Shown piece after piece: positions 35,968-44,808 of a stretch of 64,000 nt of DNA. Position numbers and translations under genes: made by a program. Source of the DNA: Azospirillum brasilense (GTDB taxonomy: Bacteria; Pseudomonadota; Alphaproteobacteria; Azospirillales; Azospirillaceae); NCBI RefSeq assembly GCF_001315015.1, contig NZ_CP012914.1, positions 1,550,001 to 1,614,000 of the forward strand. Direction: 5' to 3'. The notes under the pieces were generated by a model. It made no database searches. It was not told the DNA's origin and was given only the letters and a program-made list of their open reading frames with translations. The number at the start of each line of letters is the position of its first letter. Positions within the stretch are counted from its first letter, which is position 1.

Positions 35968-36851
35968 TGACGACTCAATCCATGACCACCACGCCCCTGC
36001 TGACGGTCGAACACCTCACCATGCGCTTCGGCGGCCTGGTGGCGGTCAACGACGTCTCCTTTGCGGCCAACAACGGCGAGATCACCGCGATCATCGGCCC
36101 GAACGGCGCCGGCAAGACCACGCTGTTCAACTGCATCACCGGCTTCTACACCCCCACGGTGGGCCGGCTGACCCTGCGCCACGCCGACGGGAAGGAGTTC
36201 CTGCTGGAGCGGATGCCGGGCTACCGCATCTCGCAGAAGGCCAGCGTTGCCCGCACCTTCCAGAACATCCGCCTGTTCGGTGGCATGAGCGTCCTGGAAA
36301 ACCTGATCGTCGCCCAGCACAACAAGCTGATCCGCGCCTCGGGCTTTTCCATCGCCGGCCTGCTCGGCCTGCCGTCCTACACCAGGACGGAGCGGGAGGC
36401 GGTCGATCTGGCCAAATACTGGCTGGACCGCGTCCGCCTGCTGGAGTTCGCGGACTGGGAGGCGGGCAATCTCCCCTACGGCGCCCAGCGCCGGCTGGAG
36501 ATCGCCCGCGCCATGTGCACGGAGCCGGTTATGCTCTGCCTGGACGAACCGGCGGCGGGCCTCAACCCGCGCGAGTCGGGCGAGCTGGCCGACCTGCTTA
36601 CCTACATCCGCGACGAGCACAAGATCGGCGTGCTGCTGATCGAGCATGACATGAGCGTGGTGATGACCATTTCCGACCATGTCGTGGTGCTGGATTACGG
36701 GCGGAAGATTTCCGACGGCGATCCGGCCTTCGTGAAGAACGACCCGGCGGTGATCCGCGCCTATCTGGGCGAGGAAGAGGACGAGGAACTGCCGCCGGAG
36801 ATCAAGGCCGACCTGCCGGAGGTCGCCAAGCGAGCCGAGGAGGGGGCCTGA
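35967..36851 (+). CDS. livG: branched-chain amino acid ABC transporter ATPase
   Basis: A 294-residue ATPase. GPNGAGKTTLF (Walker A, about residues 44-54), a short ABC signature region PYGAQRRLEIARAM in place of a canonical LSGGQ, LCLDEPAAGLNP (Walker B) and IEHDMSVVM. The LivG-type signature with a poorly conserved LSGGQ (normally a related YGxQRRLEIARA) is normal for this family. An acidic tail (EEEDEELPPE) follows the domain. The start is ATG 35967 overlapping the livM stop. Confidence 0.96.
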   Translation: MTTQSMTTTPLLTVEHLTMRFGGLVAVNDVSFAANNGEITAIIGPNGAGKTTLFNCITGFYTPTVGRLTLRHADGKEFLLERMPGYRISQKASVARTFQNIRLFGGMSVLENLIVAQHNKLIRASGFSIAGLLGLPSYTRTEREAVDLAKYWLDRVRLLEFADWEAGNLPYGAQRRLEIARAMCTEPVMLCLDEPAAGLNPRESGELADLLTYIRDEHKIGVLLIEHDMSVVMTISDHVVVLDYGRKISDGDPAFVKNDPAVIRAYLGEEEDEELPPEIKADLPEVAKRAEEGA

Positions 36852-36854
36852 GCC

Positions 36855-37564
<710 letters not shown>

Positions 37565-37565
<1 letters not shown>

Positions 37566-37924
37566 TGGACGGCGTTCTCGGGTCCTCTCTGCCGGTGTTC
37601 CTGGGCCTGACGGTCCTGGTGTTCGGGGGTTGCGGCGTTTTGACCGGCCAGACCCTGGCCGAAGGCTGGAAGCCGTTGTCGAGCGCCATCGCCTACTCGA
37701 TCCTGCTGGGGCTGGGCGACCGGTTCCTGGTCTGGGGCCTGTTCGGCGGCCAGCTCCTGTCGGTGTATGGATTCGTGGTGCACACCCTGGTGATCGGCGC
37801 GATCACCCTGACCACGTACCGCATTTCGATGGCGCGCCGGATGGTGTCCCAGTATCCTTGGCTGTACGAGCGTTCGGGACCCTTCGGCTGGCGCGAGCGC
37901 GTCGGCGGAACGCTCGCCCAGTGA
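37565..37924 (+). CDS. small membrane protein of liv operons (DUF6867-like)
   Basis: A 119-residue protein with three to four hydrophobic segments (VFLGLTVLVFGGCGVLTGQ, a middle IAYSILLGLGDRFLVWGLF, and VVHTLVIGAITLTTY) and a basic C-terminus. It overlaps livF by one base and so is translated with the operon. Alphaproteobacterial liv operons often carry such a protein, described as DUF6867; no function is known to me. It may assist the transporter. Confidence 0.85.
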
Positions 37925-38013
37925 TTGCGAATTCCATGAGTCCGATCGGGACCAGGACGCGGGTGAAACTGTCGCACTTGGCGATGATCGGACTATAGTG
38001 GAACCTTGTCGGC

Positions 38014-38043
38014 ACCGGCTCCCCCAGCCCTTGGGGGACCGGT
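38014..38043 (+). promoter_or_regulatory. strong hairpin upstream of the liv binding-protein gene
   Basis: ACCGG-ct-CCCCCA (38014-38026) pairs with TGGGGG-a-CCGGT (38032-38043) around a 5-base loop. There is no T-run, so it is more likely an mRNA-processing or stabilising hairpin than a terminator. A TATAGT -10-like box lies just before it (37993-37998). Confidence 0.5.
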
Positions 38044-38097
38044 GAAAAGGCCCCCGCGGGGCCGGCGTACGACTCATAACAGGGAGCCAACGAAACT

Positions 38098-39198
38098 ATG
38101 AACTACAAGCTTTCCCTCCTCGTTGCGGTTGCGGCGACCGCTATGACCGCCTCGGTGGCGAAGGCCGACATCGCGGTGGCGACCGCCGGCCCGATCACCG
38201 GCCAGTACGCCACCTTCGGCGAGCAGATGAAGAAGGGCATGGAGCAGGCGGTCGCCGACATCAACGCCGCCGGCGGTGTCCTGGGCCAGAAGCTGAAGCT
38301 GGAAGTGGGCGACGACGCCTGCGACCCGAAGCAGGCCGTCGCCGTGGCGAACCAGCTCGCCAAGGCGGGCGTCAAGTTCGTGGCCGGCCACTTCTGCTCG
38401 GGCTCCTCGATCCCGGCCTCGCAGGTCTATGCCGAGGAAGGCGTCCTGCAGATCTCCCCGGCCTCGACCAACCCGAAGCTGACCGAGCAGGGCCTGAAGA
38501 ACGTGCTGCGCGTCTGCGGCCGTGACGACCAGCAGGGCCAGATCGCCGGCAAGTATCTGCTGGACAACTACAAGGGCAAGAACGTCGCGATCCTGCACGA
38601 CAAGTCGGCCTACGGTAAGGGTCTCGCCGACGAGACGCAGAAGGCGCTGAACGCCGGCGGCCAGAAGGAGAAGATCTACGAAGCCTATACGGCGGGTGAG
38701 AAGGACTATTCGGCGCTGGTGTCCAAGCTGAAGCAGGAAGCCGTCGACGTCGTCTACGTCGGCGGTTACCACACCGAGGCCGGCCTGCTGGCCCGCCAGA
38801 TGAAGGATCAGGGCCTGAACGCCCCGATCGTGTCGGGCGACGCGCTGGTGACCAACGAGTACTGGGCCATCACCGGTCCGGCCGGCGAGAACACCATGAT
38901 GACCTTCGGCCCGGATCCGCGCGAGATGCCGGAAGCCAAGGACGCCGTGGAGAAGTTCCGCAAGGCCGGCTATGAGCCGGAGGGTTACACCCTCTACACT
39001 TACGCCGCGCTGCAGATCTGGGCCGAGGCGGCCAAGCAGGCCAACTCGACCGACTCGGCCAAGATCGCCGACGTTCTGCGCAAGAACAGCTACAACACGG
39101 TGATCGGCAAGATCGGCTTCGACGCCAAGGGCGACGTGACCTCGCCGGCCTATGTCTGGTACCGCTGGAACAACGGCCAGTACGCCCAGGTCAAGTAA
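38098..39198 (+). CDS. livK: branched-chain amino acid periplasmic binding protein
   Basis: A 366-residue periplasmic protein of the Leu/Ile/Val-binding family. The signal peptide MNYKLSLLVAVAATAMTASVAKA is cut before DIAVATAGPITGQYATFGEQ, the usual start of the mature receptor. GHFCSGSSIPASQVYAEEGV and TYAALQIWAEAAKQA are family features. It follows the liv permease/ATPase genes by about 170 bases with its own probable promoter, which allows higher expression of the receptor. A terminator follows. Confidence 0.96.
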   Translation: MNYKLSLLVAVAATAMTASVAKADIAVATAGPITGQYATFGEQMKKGMEQAVADINAAGGVLGQKLKLEVGDDACDPKQAVAVANQLAKAGVKFVAGHFCSGSSIPASQVYAEEGVLQISPASTNPKLTEQGLKNVLRVCGRDDQQGQIAGKYLLDNYKGKNVAILHDKSAYGKGLADETQKALNAGGQKEKIYEAYTAGEKDYSALVSKLKQEAVDVVYVGGYHTEAGLLARQMKDQGLNAPIVSGDALVTNEYWAITGPAGENTMMTFGPDPREMPEAKDAVEKFRKAGYEPEGYTLYTYAALQIWAEAAKQANSTDSAKIADVLRKNSYNTVIGKIGFDAKGDVTSPAYVWYRWNNGQYAQVK

Positions 39199-39255
39199 GC
39201 CGGGGCCAACGTCCCGGACGTACGATCTGGTTTCCGCAGGGAAATGAAGTCGTGC

Positions 39256-39286
39256 AAAGGCCCGGCGGGAAACCGCCGGGCCTTTT
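39256..39286 (+). terminator. intrinsic terminator after the binding-protein gene
   Basis: AAAGGCCCGGCGG (39256-39268) pairs with CCGCCGGGCCTTT (39273-39285) around a GAAA tetraloop, followed by T. A tight and strong hairpin. Confidence 0.95.
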
Positions 39287-39312
39287 GCGTGGCGTGGTGC
39301 CTGCGGTGTAGT

Positions 39313-39564
39313 TCAGAGGGTGGCCGGCTGCGCCGTCATCGAAGGAGCCATTGGAGGGGACGTCGGAGGAGGGGCCAAAGCCGGAGAGCGCTCCGCCAGA
39401 AGCCTCTCCGAGGTGTTCATCACGTCGCGCCAGAAGGCGGCGGCGCGCAGATTGTTCGCAGCCGTGAGTTCGACGAGGCGGACGCGGCTGATGCGGATGG
39501 CGGACTCGCCCAGTTCTTCCACGAGGCGGGTCGCGAACAGGAGCACGTCGTGATCGATTTTCAT
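39313..39564 (-). CDS. small hypothetical protein
   Basis: An 83-residue protein starting MKIDHDVLLFATRLVEELGE, with helical composition for about 55 residues and a Pro/Ala-rich end. The frame is open further upstream, but codon use and composition worsen there. No family recognised. It ends near the liv terminator and diverges from the next small gene. Confidence 0.5.
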   Translation of the reverse strand: MKIDHDVLLFATRLVEELGESAIRISRVRLVELTAANNLRAAAFWRDVMNTSERLLAERSPALAPPPTSPPMAPSMTAQPATL

Positions 39565-39760
39565 GACGGTATCAACACGCCGGATCGGCAGTTTGTTCCG
39601 CAGGTGCGAAGGGGGTTGTTGCAGCACCGCTACATCACGTCTTCGGTATGCGTGGCGCGCACAACGGACACTCGCCAACCGGGGGCGGTTTGGTGTTTGA
39701 ATGGTCCGCCGTATCCGCAAGGTTGGCGGGTTTGACGTTTTTGGGTTTTGGAGATCGGAT

Positions 39761-39976
39761 ATGCGCAGAAAGCGCGAAGTCGTCGAAGGCCAGATGTTCC
39801 GCAAACTGGGCCCCGGCGGTGGCATCTGGCAGGTGATCGCCATCCGCAAGGATGGGCTGGGCACCCAGCACGCCCAACTTCAGCGGTCCGACGACCACAA
39901 GACCCTGAAAACGCTGGCGGTTTCCGCCCTTCTTGACCCCACCCAGTTCGAAACGGTCGCCGAACCGCAGGATTGA
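39761..39976 (+). CDS. small hypothetical protein
   Basis: A 71-residue basic protein (MRRKREVVEGQMFRKLGPGG, then IWQVIAIRKDGLGTQHAQLQ) that looks like a small beta-barrel with a hydrophilic end (SALLDPTQFETVA). ATG 39761 follows ggaga. Proteins of this kind occur in related alphaproteobacteria as uncharacterised conserved small proteins. No function assigned. Confidence 0.7.
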   Translation: MRRKREVVEGQMFRKLGPGGGIWQVIAIRKDGLGTQHAQLQRSDDHKTLKTLAVSALLDPTQFETVAEPQD

Positions 39977-40398
39977 ACGGGACGCCGGCGCCGGGTCCGT
40001 CGGCTTCTTATCAGTGATCGCGTGGGTGTGCTGTCCCTGCCGAAGGCGGGGTGCTTTCGTGCGTCTGGATTGTTTGTGATAGCCGCAAACATACCCCAAA
40101 GGTTATGCACCCCATCCAATGGGATTAGGAAGAATTCGGCGAGTGATTGCTTTGTTCTCGAAGGAATATGAAGAGTGCGACGAACGTTCGGGTAATGCAG
40201 AAATGCAACATCTCTGTGCATCTTGTCGCAGAGGACTTGTGACGGTGGGTGGTTGCTGATATCTCGAAGTCATGACGTTTCAACCGCCGACGGAATGCGG
40301 CGGGCTTGCCCGATGAAGGCCGGAGTCATCAGACACCCGCCTTTCGAACGGTTCGCTTCGACAGCCCCGGCAACGCCGTGCACAAAGGAAAGAAGAAA
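39977..40398. promoter_or_regulatory. upstream region of the OmpA-family gene
   Basis: A 422-base stretch without a credible gene. It is AT-rich for this window between about 40070 and 40270. It probably contains a long leader for the OmpA gene. A weak hairpin (ccctgccgaaggcgggg, about 40036-40052) may end the preceding transcript. Confidence 0.4.
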
Positions 40399-41439
40399 AT
40401 GACTCTGCGTGGGATTCTGCTCGGAACGGCGCTCGCGGCGATGCTGCCGACCGCCGCCATGGCCGCGACCGAGGGCTTCTACGTCGGCGCGGGCGCCGGC
40501 GTGAACTGGACGCGCGACGCCGATCTGCGCTTCGAGAACACCCCGACGGATGCCAGCACCAGCTTCAAGCTGGGTGGCATCGGCGACATCTCCGCCGGCT
40601 ACGCGACCGCCGCCGGCCCGCGCGCCGAGCTGGAGTTCGCTTGGCGCTGGCGCAACGCGATCGACAGCACCGACAGCTCCAACGCTGCGGTGAACGGTCT
40701 GGGCGGCAAGGCCAGCTCGCTCGCTTTCATGGGCAACGTCCTGTACGACATCAACACGGGCACCGCCTTCACGCCCTACATCGGCGTCGGTGCCGGTATC
40801 GCCCAGGTCCGTCTGGATCTCGGCGGCTTCGATGACCGCGACTGGGTGTTCGCCTACCAGGGCATTGCCGGCGTGTCCTACGCCCTGTCCCAGAACCTGG
40901 CTTTGACTCTGGACTACCGCTACTTCGCGACGCTCGATCCGAAGTTCGATCTGGGCGGCCCCGCCGGCCTCGCCACCTCCACGGTCAAGGGCGAGTACCA
41001 GAACCACACCATCATGGCCGGTCTGCGCTACACCTTCGGCGCTCCGGCGGCGGCTCCCGCGGCGGCCCCCGTCGCTCCGGCGGCGCCGGTCCAGGCGCAG
41101 CCGCAGTCGGAGTACCTGGTGTTCTTCGACTGGGATAAGGCCAACATCACGGCAGCGTCCGACAAGATCATCGGCGATGCCGCCGCTTCCGCCGGTCAGG
41201 TGCGAGCGGTCAGCATCCATGTGGTCGGCCACACCGACACCTCGGGCTCGCCGGCCTACAACCAGCGGCTCTCGCTGCGCCGGGCCGACGCGGTGAAGAA
41301 CGCGCTGGTCGGCAAGGGCGTCGCTGCCAACCAGATCACGGTCGAGGGCAAGGGCGAGACTCAGCTCCTGGTGAACACCGGTGCGAATGTCCGCGAGCCG
41401 TCGAACCGTCGCGCGCAGATCCTGATCCGCGTGCAGTAA
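40399..41439 (+). CDS. OmpA-family outer membrane protein
   Basis: A 346-residue porin-like protein. A signal peptide (MTLRGILLGTALAAMLPTAAMA) precedes an eight-strand beta-barrel starting EGFYVGAGAGVNWTRDADLR and ending near GLRYTFG. An Ala/Pro linker (APAAAPAAAPVAPAAPVQA) joins an OmpA C-terminal domain with YLVFFDWDKANIT, VVGHTDTSGS and NQRLSLRRADAVKNAL, the peptidoglycan-binding Asp/Arg region. It links the outer membrane to the cell wall. ATG 40399 follows an aaaggaaag Shine-Dalgarno. Confidence 0.95.
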   Translation: MTLRGILLGTALAAMLPTAAMAATEGFYVGAGAGVNWTRDADLRFENTPTDASTSFKLGGIGDISAGYATAAGPRAELEFAWRWRNAIDSTDSSNAAVNGLGGKASSLAFMGNVLYDINTGTAFTPYIGVGAGIAQVRLDLGGFDDRDWVFAYQGIAGVSYALSQNLALTLDYRYFATLDPKFDLGGPAGLATSTVKGEYQNHTIMAGLRYTFGAPAAAPAAAPVAPAAPVQAQPQSEYLVFFDWDKANITAASDKIIGDAAASAGQVRAVSIHVVGHTDTSGSPAYNQRLSLRRADAVKNALVGKGVAANQITVEGKGETQLLVNTGANVREPSNRRAQILIRVQ

Positions 41440-41500
41440 TCCCGCAGACCGCCGATCCGCCCCGTTCGGGGCCGGTCGGCGGACTCAGGACCGAGAGAAG

Positions 41501-41525
41501 GGCGTCGCCTCCGCGGCGCCTTTTT
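41501..41525 (+). terminator. intrinsic terminator after the OmpA-family gene
   Basis: GGCGTCGC (41501-41508) pairs with GCGGCGCC (41513-41520) with one G-T pair, followed by five T. Confidence 0.85.
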
Positions 41526-41579
41526 CGCATATGCGGCAGAAGCACGCGCGGCATTGCGGAATCATGCATCAATTGTGGC

Positions 41580-41610
41580 ATGAAACCTCCTGTCGGCGTA
41601 TGAGGTTCAT
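41580..41610. promoter_or_regulatory. inverted repeat upstream of the NarL-type regulator
   Basis: ATGAAACCTC (41580-41589) and GAGGTTCAT (41602-41610) are inverted apart from one extra A. It lies about 110 bases upstream of the response-regulator start and is a candidate binding site. Confidence 0.4.
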
Positions 41611-41717
41611 ACCGGAAGCCGCACTTTGGTTTGAGACGACCGAGTCCGGTCCGGTCCCAGCGGACCCTGTCCCATTGGGTCGTCTCCACCAGTCGCCTCC
41701 GCCGAAGCAGGGTTGTC

Positions 41718-42362
41718 ATGCAGGTTTTGATCGCCGACGATCACTCCATCGTTCGCAGTGGCCTGACCCATCTGGTCGGGGAGTTGGATGAACAGGCCGG
41801 CGTGACGGCGGCGACCAGCTTCGGCCAGCTGACGCAGCTGCTGGACCAGGGACCTTACGACCTCGTCATCATGGACCTGCGCATGCCGGGCCTCGGTGGG
41901 CTGGACGAGGTCGAGGCGGTGGTGAAGCGGGTGGCACCGGTGCCGGTTGTCGTCTTCTCCATGATCGACTCGCCGGACGAGATGCGCGCCGTGCTGTCGC
42001 GCGGGGTCCGGGCCTTCATTCCGAAATCCACCGACGACGTGCTGGTCGTGAACATCCTGCGTCTGGTCATGGCCGGCGGTTCCTATGTGCCGCCGGTGCT
42101 CGGCATGCCGGGAATCGCCCAGGCACCGGCCGCGGCGAAGGCGCATGAGCCAAGCGTCTTCGATGGGATGACCCGCCGCCAACTGGAGGTCCTGGACCTG
42201 TTGGCCCAGGGCTTGTCGAACCAGGAGATCGGGGAGCGGCTTGGCCTGAACCTGTCCACCGTCAAGACCCACGTTACGGGCGTGCTGAAGGCACTCGGGG
42301 TGGGCAGTCGCACCCAGGCGGTGCTGCTGGTCAAGGAATCAGGCCGCGACCGTCTCGTGTAG
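41718..42362 (+). CDS. NarL/FixJ-family response regulator
   Basis: A 214-residue two-domain regulator. The receiver domain has VLIADDHSIVRSG, the phospho-acceptor Asp in LVIMDLRMPGLGG (about residue 54) and FIPKSTDD. The C-terminal LuxR-type HTH covers FDGMTRRQLEVLDLLAQGLS then NQEIGERLGLNLSTVKTHVT. ATG 41718 gives the usual start. It converges with a sensor-kinase gene, the stop codons overlapping by 24 bases, so kinase and regulator are likely partners on opposite strands. Confidence 0.93.
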   Translation: MQVLIADDHSIVRSGLTHLVGELDEQAGVTAATSFGQLTQLLDQGPYDLVIMDLRMPGLGGLDEVEAVVKRVAPVPVVVFSMIDSPDEMRAVLSRGVRAFIPKSTDDVLVVNILRLVMAGGSYVPPVLGMPGIAQAPAAAKAHEPSVFDGMTRRQLEVLDLLAQGLSNQEIGERLGLNLSTVKTHVTGVLKALGVGSRTQAVLLVKESGRDRLV

Positions 42363-43802
42363 GCTGCGGACCAAGGGAACTCCCACGGCGAACACCGTTC
42401 CGCGCCCTTCGACGGAGCGAAGCTCCAGCGGGTGCCCGAGCAGCCGGGCCAACCGATCGACGATGGCCAATCCCAGCCCGATTCCCTCGCTGCGGTCGCG
42501 GTCTGGCCGGTCGAGCTGGACGAATTCCTCGAAAATGCGTCGGCGGTCGGTCTCGGCGATGCCGCGTCCGGTGTCGTAGACCTCGATCCACACGGTGTCG
42601 CCGCGGCGACGGCAGCCCATCAGCACGCCGCCCTGTTCGGTGTAGCGCACCGCGTTGGTCAGAAGGTTGCGGAGGATGCGCTCCAGCAGAAACGGGTCCG
42701 TGCGCACGGAGAGGTCTGTCGGAACGACGCGCAGCCGGAGTCCCTTGTCCTCGGCGATCCCGGTGAACTCCGCTTCCAACTGGTCGAACAGCGCGGATAG
42801 CATGATGTCGGCGGGCTTCGGCTCGACCACGCCGGATTCCAGCTTCGAGATGTCCAGAATGGCGTTCAGCAGGTCGTGCATCGACCGCTGGGCCAGCCGC
42901 AAATCCTTCACCAGCGCCAGCGCGCGGGGCTTGTCGAGCTGCCGTTCCAGCATGCCGGTGAACATGTTGATGGCCTGAAGGGGCTGCTTCAGGTCGTGGC
43001 CAGCGTGGGCAAGGAAGCGCGACTTCGCCAGATGGGCCTGTTCCGCCGCCACCTTCGCCGTGTGCAGTTCGGCGGTTCGGGCGCGCACCTGGGCTTCCAG
43101 CGTGACGTTGGTCTGCTCCAGCGCCTGGGTCATGCGGGTGATGTCCGCGAACTGGCGCTGCACCTGCCGGACCATCGGTCGGAAGATCACCAGAACCTCG
43201 GCGCACAAGGTCAGCAGCGTGAGGATCAGGGCGGCGAAGCCGAGATTGTGCAGGGTGGTAAAGCCGCGCTCGCCCGCCTCCTGGTAGCGCGCCACCATGT
43301 CCTCCAGTCCCGCCAGCAACGGGCCGAGCGCCTGATGGGTCACGAGGTCGGCCTCTGGCATGTCGGGTGGCAGGCCAGCGGGACCGGCGGCGATCACCGC
43401 ACGGAGCGCGGCGATGTGGCGAAGCACCAGATCGTTCAGCGGCTCCGGCCCGTCGAAGTAGAGTCGCCGCACGTCCTTGCCCATCGCCGGCCCCTCGTCG
43501 GCGCCGGTCAGGCGACGGTGGGCATTCTCGAACATATCGGTCGCTTCGGCCAGGCGGGTGGTCAAGGCGCGCCGCTCAGCGTCGGTCGGGGCGTTGCGGA
43601 GCTGCTCCGCCAGCAGGGCGGTGCGCTGGGACAGCATGCGCTGACGACCCGAGATGTTGACGACTTCCAGCATGTCGGCATGCTGATCGATGACCCGCTC
43701 GGTCATGATGAAGCCGGCCAGCGTGCACAGCGCAATCACCCCGAGCGCCAGCCCGTAGCGAAGCGTCATCCAGCGCGCCGTGGTGTTGCCGATGGGGACC
43801 AT
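42339..43802 (-). CDS. sensor histidine kinase with PilJ/NarX-type N-terminus
   Basis: A 487-residue membrane kinase. A first helix (LRYGLALGVIALCTLAGFIM) is followed by a periplasmic region that begins with VVNISGRQRMLSQRTALLAE, the P-box-like motif of PilJ/NarX nitrate sensors. A second helix (FAALILTLLTLCAEVLVIF) leads to a coiled-coil and the H-box FLAHAGHDLKQPLQ, the DHp domain and an HATPase domain with GIGLGLAIVDRLA. ATG 43802 follows a gggagg ribosome site. It converges with the NarL-type regulator; a NapF-like gene diverges from its promoter. Confidence 0.92.
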   Translation of the reverse strand: MVPIGNTTARWMTLRYGLALGVIALCTLAGFIMTERVIDQHADMLEVVNISGRQRMLSQRTALLAEQLRNAPTDAERRALTTRLAEATDMFENAHRRLTGADEGPAMGKDVRRLYFDGPEPLNDLVLRHIAALRAVIAAGPAGLPPDMPEADLVTHQALGPLLAGLEDMVARYQEAGERGFTTLHNLGFAALILTLLTLCAEVLVIFRPMVRQVQRQFADITRMTQALEQTNVTLEAQVRARTAELHTAKVAAEQAHLAKSRFLAHAGHDLKQPLQAINMFTGMLERQLDKPRALALVKDLRLAQRSMHDLLNAILDISKLESGVVEPKPADIMLSALFDQLEAEFTGIAEDKGLRLRVVPTDLSVRTDPFLLERILRNLLTNAVRYTEQGGVLMGCRRRGDTVWIEVYDTGRGIAETDRRRIFEEFVQLDRPDRDRSEGIGLGLAIVDRLARLLGHPLELRSVEGRGTVFAVGVPLVRSLHETVAA

Positions 43803-43894
43803 GCCGTCCGTCCTCCCGGTGCTGTGCGGACCTTGACGACGATCAAGGTCGGGTGGTGCACGAAGCATCAATGTACCGCCATCGCCGATGCTCG

Positions 43895-43908
43895 GCATTC
43901 GCGAATGC
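43895..43908. promoter_or_regulatory. 14-bp perfect palindrome in the divergent promoter
   Basis: GCATTCGCGAATGC is a perfect 14-base palindrome in the 160-base gap between the sensor kinase and the NapF-like gene. Half of it (CGAATGC) recurs at 43915-43921. It is a strong operator candidate. Confidence 0.65.
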
Positions 43909-43962
43909 GGCAAACGAATGCAGCAAACTCTGGGAAACGGATAAGGAAGGGGGGCGGCCATC

Positions 43963-44250
43963 ATGGCGATCAGTCGCGCGGATCTGTTCCGGGGACGTCT
44001 GCGGTCCGAGCCCGTTCCGTCCGAGGCACCCCAGGCCATGGTGGCGCGCATCGGCGCGGCGTGCCTGTCCTACACCGGGACCGACTGCCGGATGTGCGGC
44101 GACCATTGCGACCACGCTGCAATCCGCTTCCGTCCGTTGGGGCGTGGGCGATGGCTGCCGATTATTGAGGAAGGTGGTTGCACGGGTTGCGGCGACTGCG
44201 CGGTCGTGTGCCCGGTCAAGGCCGTGACCATGGAGGTGGTGGCCGCCTGA
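43963..44250 (+). CDS. small NapF-like ferredoxin
   Basis: A 95-residue protein with two clusters of cysteine. The C-terminal CTGCGDCAVVCPVKAV is a normal [4Fe-4S] motif (C-x2-C-x2-C-x3-CP). The N-terminal half has CLSYTGTDCRMCGDHC, giving four Cys with a different spacing (C-x2-C-x3-C preceded by one more Cys), as in NapF-type proteins. NapF helps mature periplasmic nitrate reductase. No nap genes are seen; a PilJ/NarX-type sensor kinase diverges from it. ATG 43963 follows a ggaagggggg stretch. Confidence 0.87.
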   Translation: MAISRADLFRGRLRSEPVPSEAPQAMVARIGAACLSYTGTDCRMCGDHCDHAAIRFRPLGRGRWLPIIEEGGCTGCGDCAVVCPVKAVTMEVVAA

Positions 44251-44348
44251 ACTCGCTGGCCGGGATTGCGGGCCAAATCTGGGAACGCTGCTTCTAAACC
44301 CTCTGTTGGTAAGGCGGTTTCATCCCCTGTCTGCCAACGGAGAGACAC

Positions 44349-44789
44349 ATGTGGTGGCGCAACGTAACGCTGGTCTACGCCGCGGCCTTTACGGCCATCG
44401 GTATACTGGGCTTCATTCCGACCTTCCTGTCCCCGCCCCCGGAAGGCATGACCCTCGCCGTCGAGTCCTTTCACGGCTATCTGCTCGGGCTGTTCCCGGT
44501 GAACCTGCTGCACAACATCGTACATCTCCTGTTCGGCCTGTGGGGCTTCTTCGCCTACTTCTCCAGCCGTCTGGCCTCGCGCAGCTACCTGCGCAGCGTG
44601 GCGGTGGCCTACGCCGTCCTGACCGTCCTCGGTTTCATTCCGGGTCTGAACACCCTGTTCGGGCTGGTGCCGCTGCACGGCAACGACATCTGGCTGCACG
44701 CCGTCCTCGCCATCGTGGCCGGCTATGTCGGATTCATGGTGCACGAAACGGAAGTTGGCACGGAGAAGCGCGCCGAGTGGCGGGCGTAA
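44349..44789 (+). CDS. DUF4383 family membrane protein
   Basis: A 146-residue protein with four membrane helices: VTLVYAAAFTAIGILGFI, FPVNLLHNIVHLLFGLWGFF, SVAVAYAVLTVLGFI and WLHAVLAIVAGYVGFMV. The conserved NLLHNIVHLLFG and DIWLHAVLA motifs place it in DUF4383, whose function is unknown. ATG 44349 follows a ggagag Shine-Dalgarno. It may be transcribed with the NapF-like gene. Confidence 0.9.
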   Translation: MWWRNVTLVYAAAFTAIGILGFIPTFLSPPPEGMTLAVESFHGYLLGLFPVNLLHNIVHLLFGLWGFFAYFSSRLASRSYLRSVAVAYAVLTVLGFIPGLNTLFGLVPLHGNDIWLHAVLAIVAGYVGFMVHETEVGTEKRAEWRA

Positions 44790-44808
44790 CGGCCCGGCGT
44801 CCCGGCCG

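Noticed and set aside
39565..39864. N-terminal extension of the small minus-strand hypothetical protein
   Set aside because: The upstream part is Pro/Arg/Ser-rich, overlaps the divergent small gene and shows no domain; the start at 39564 is more sensible.
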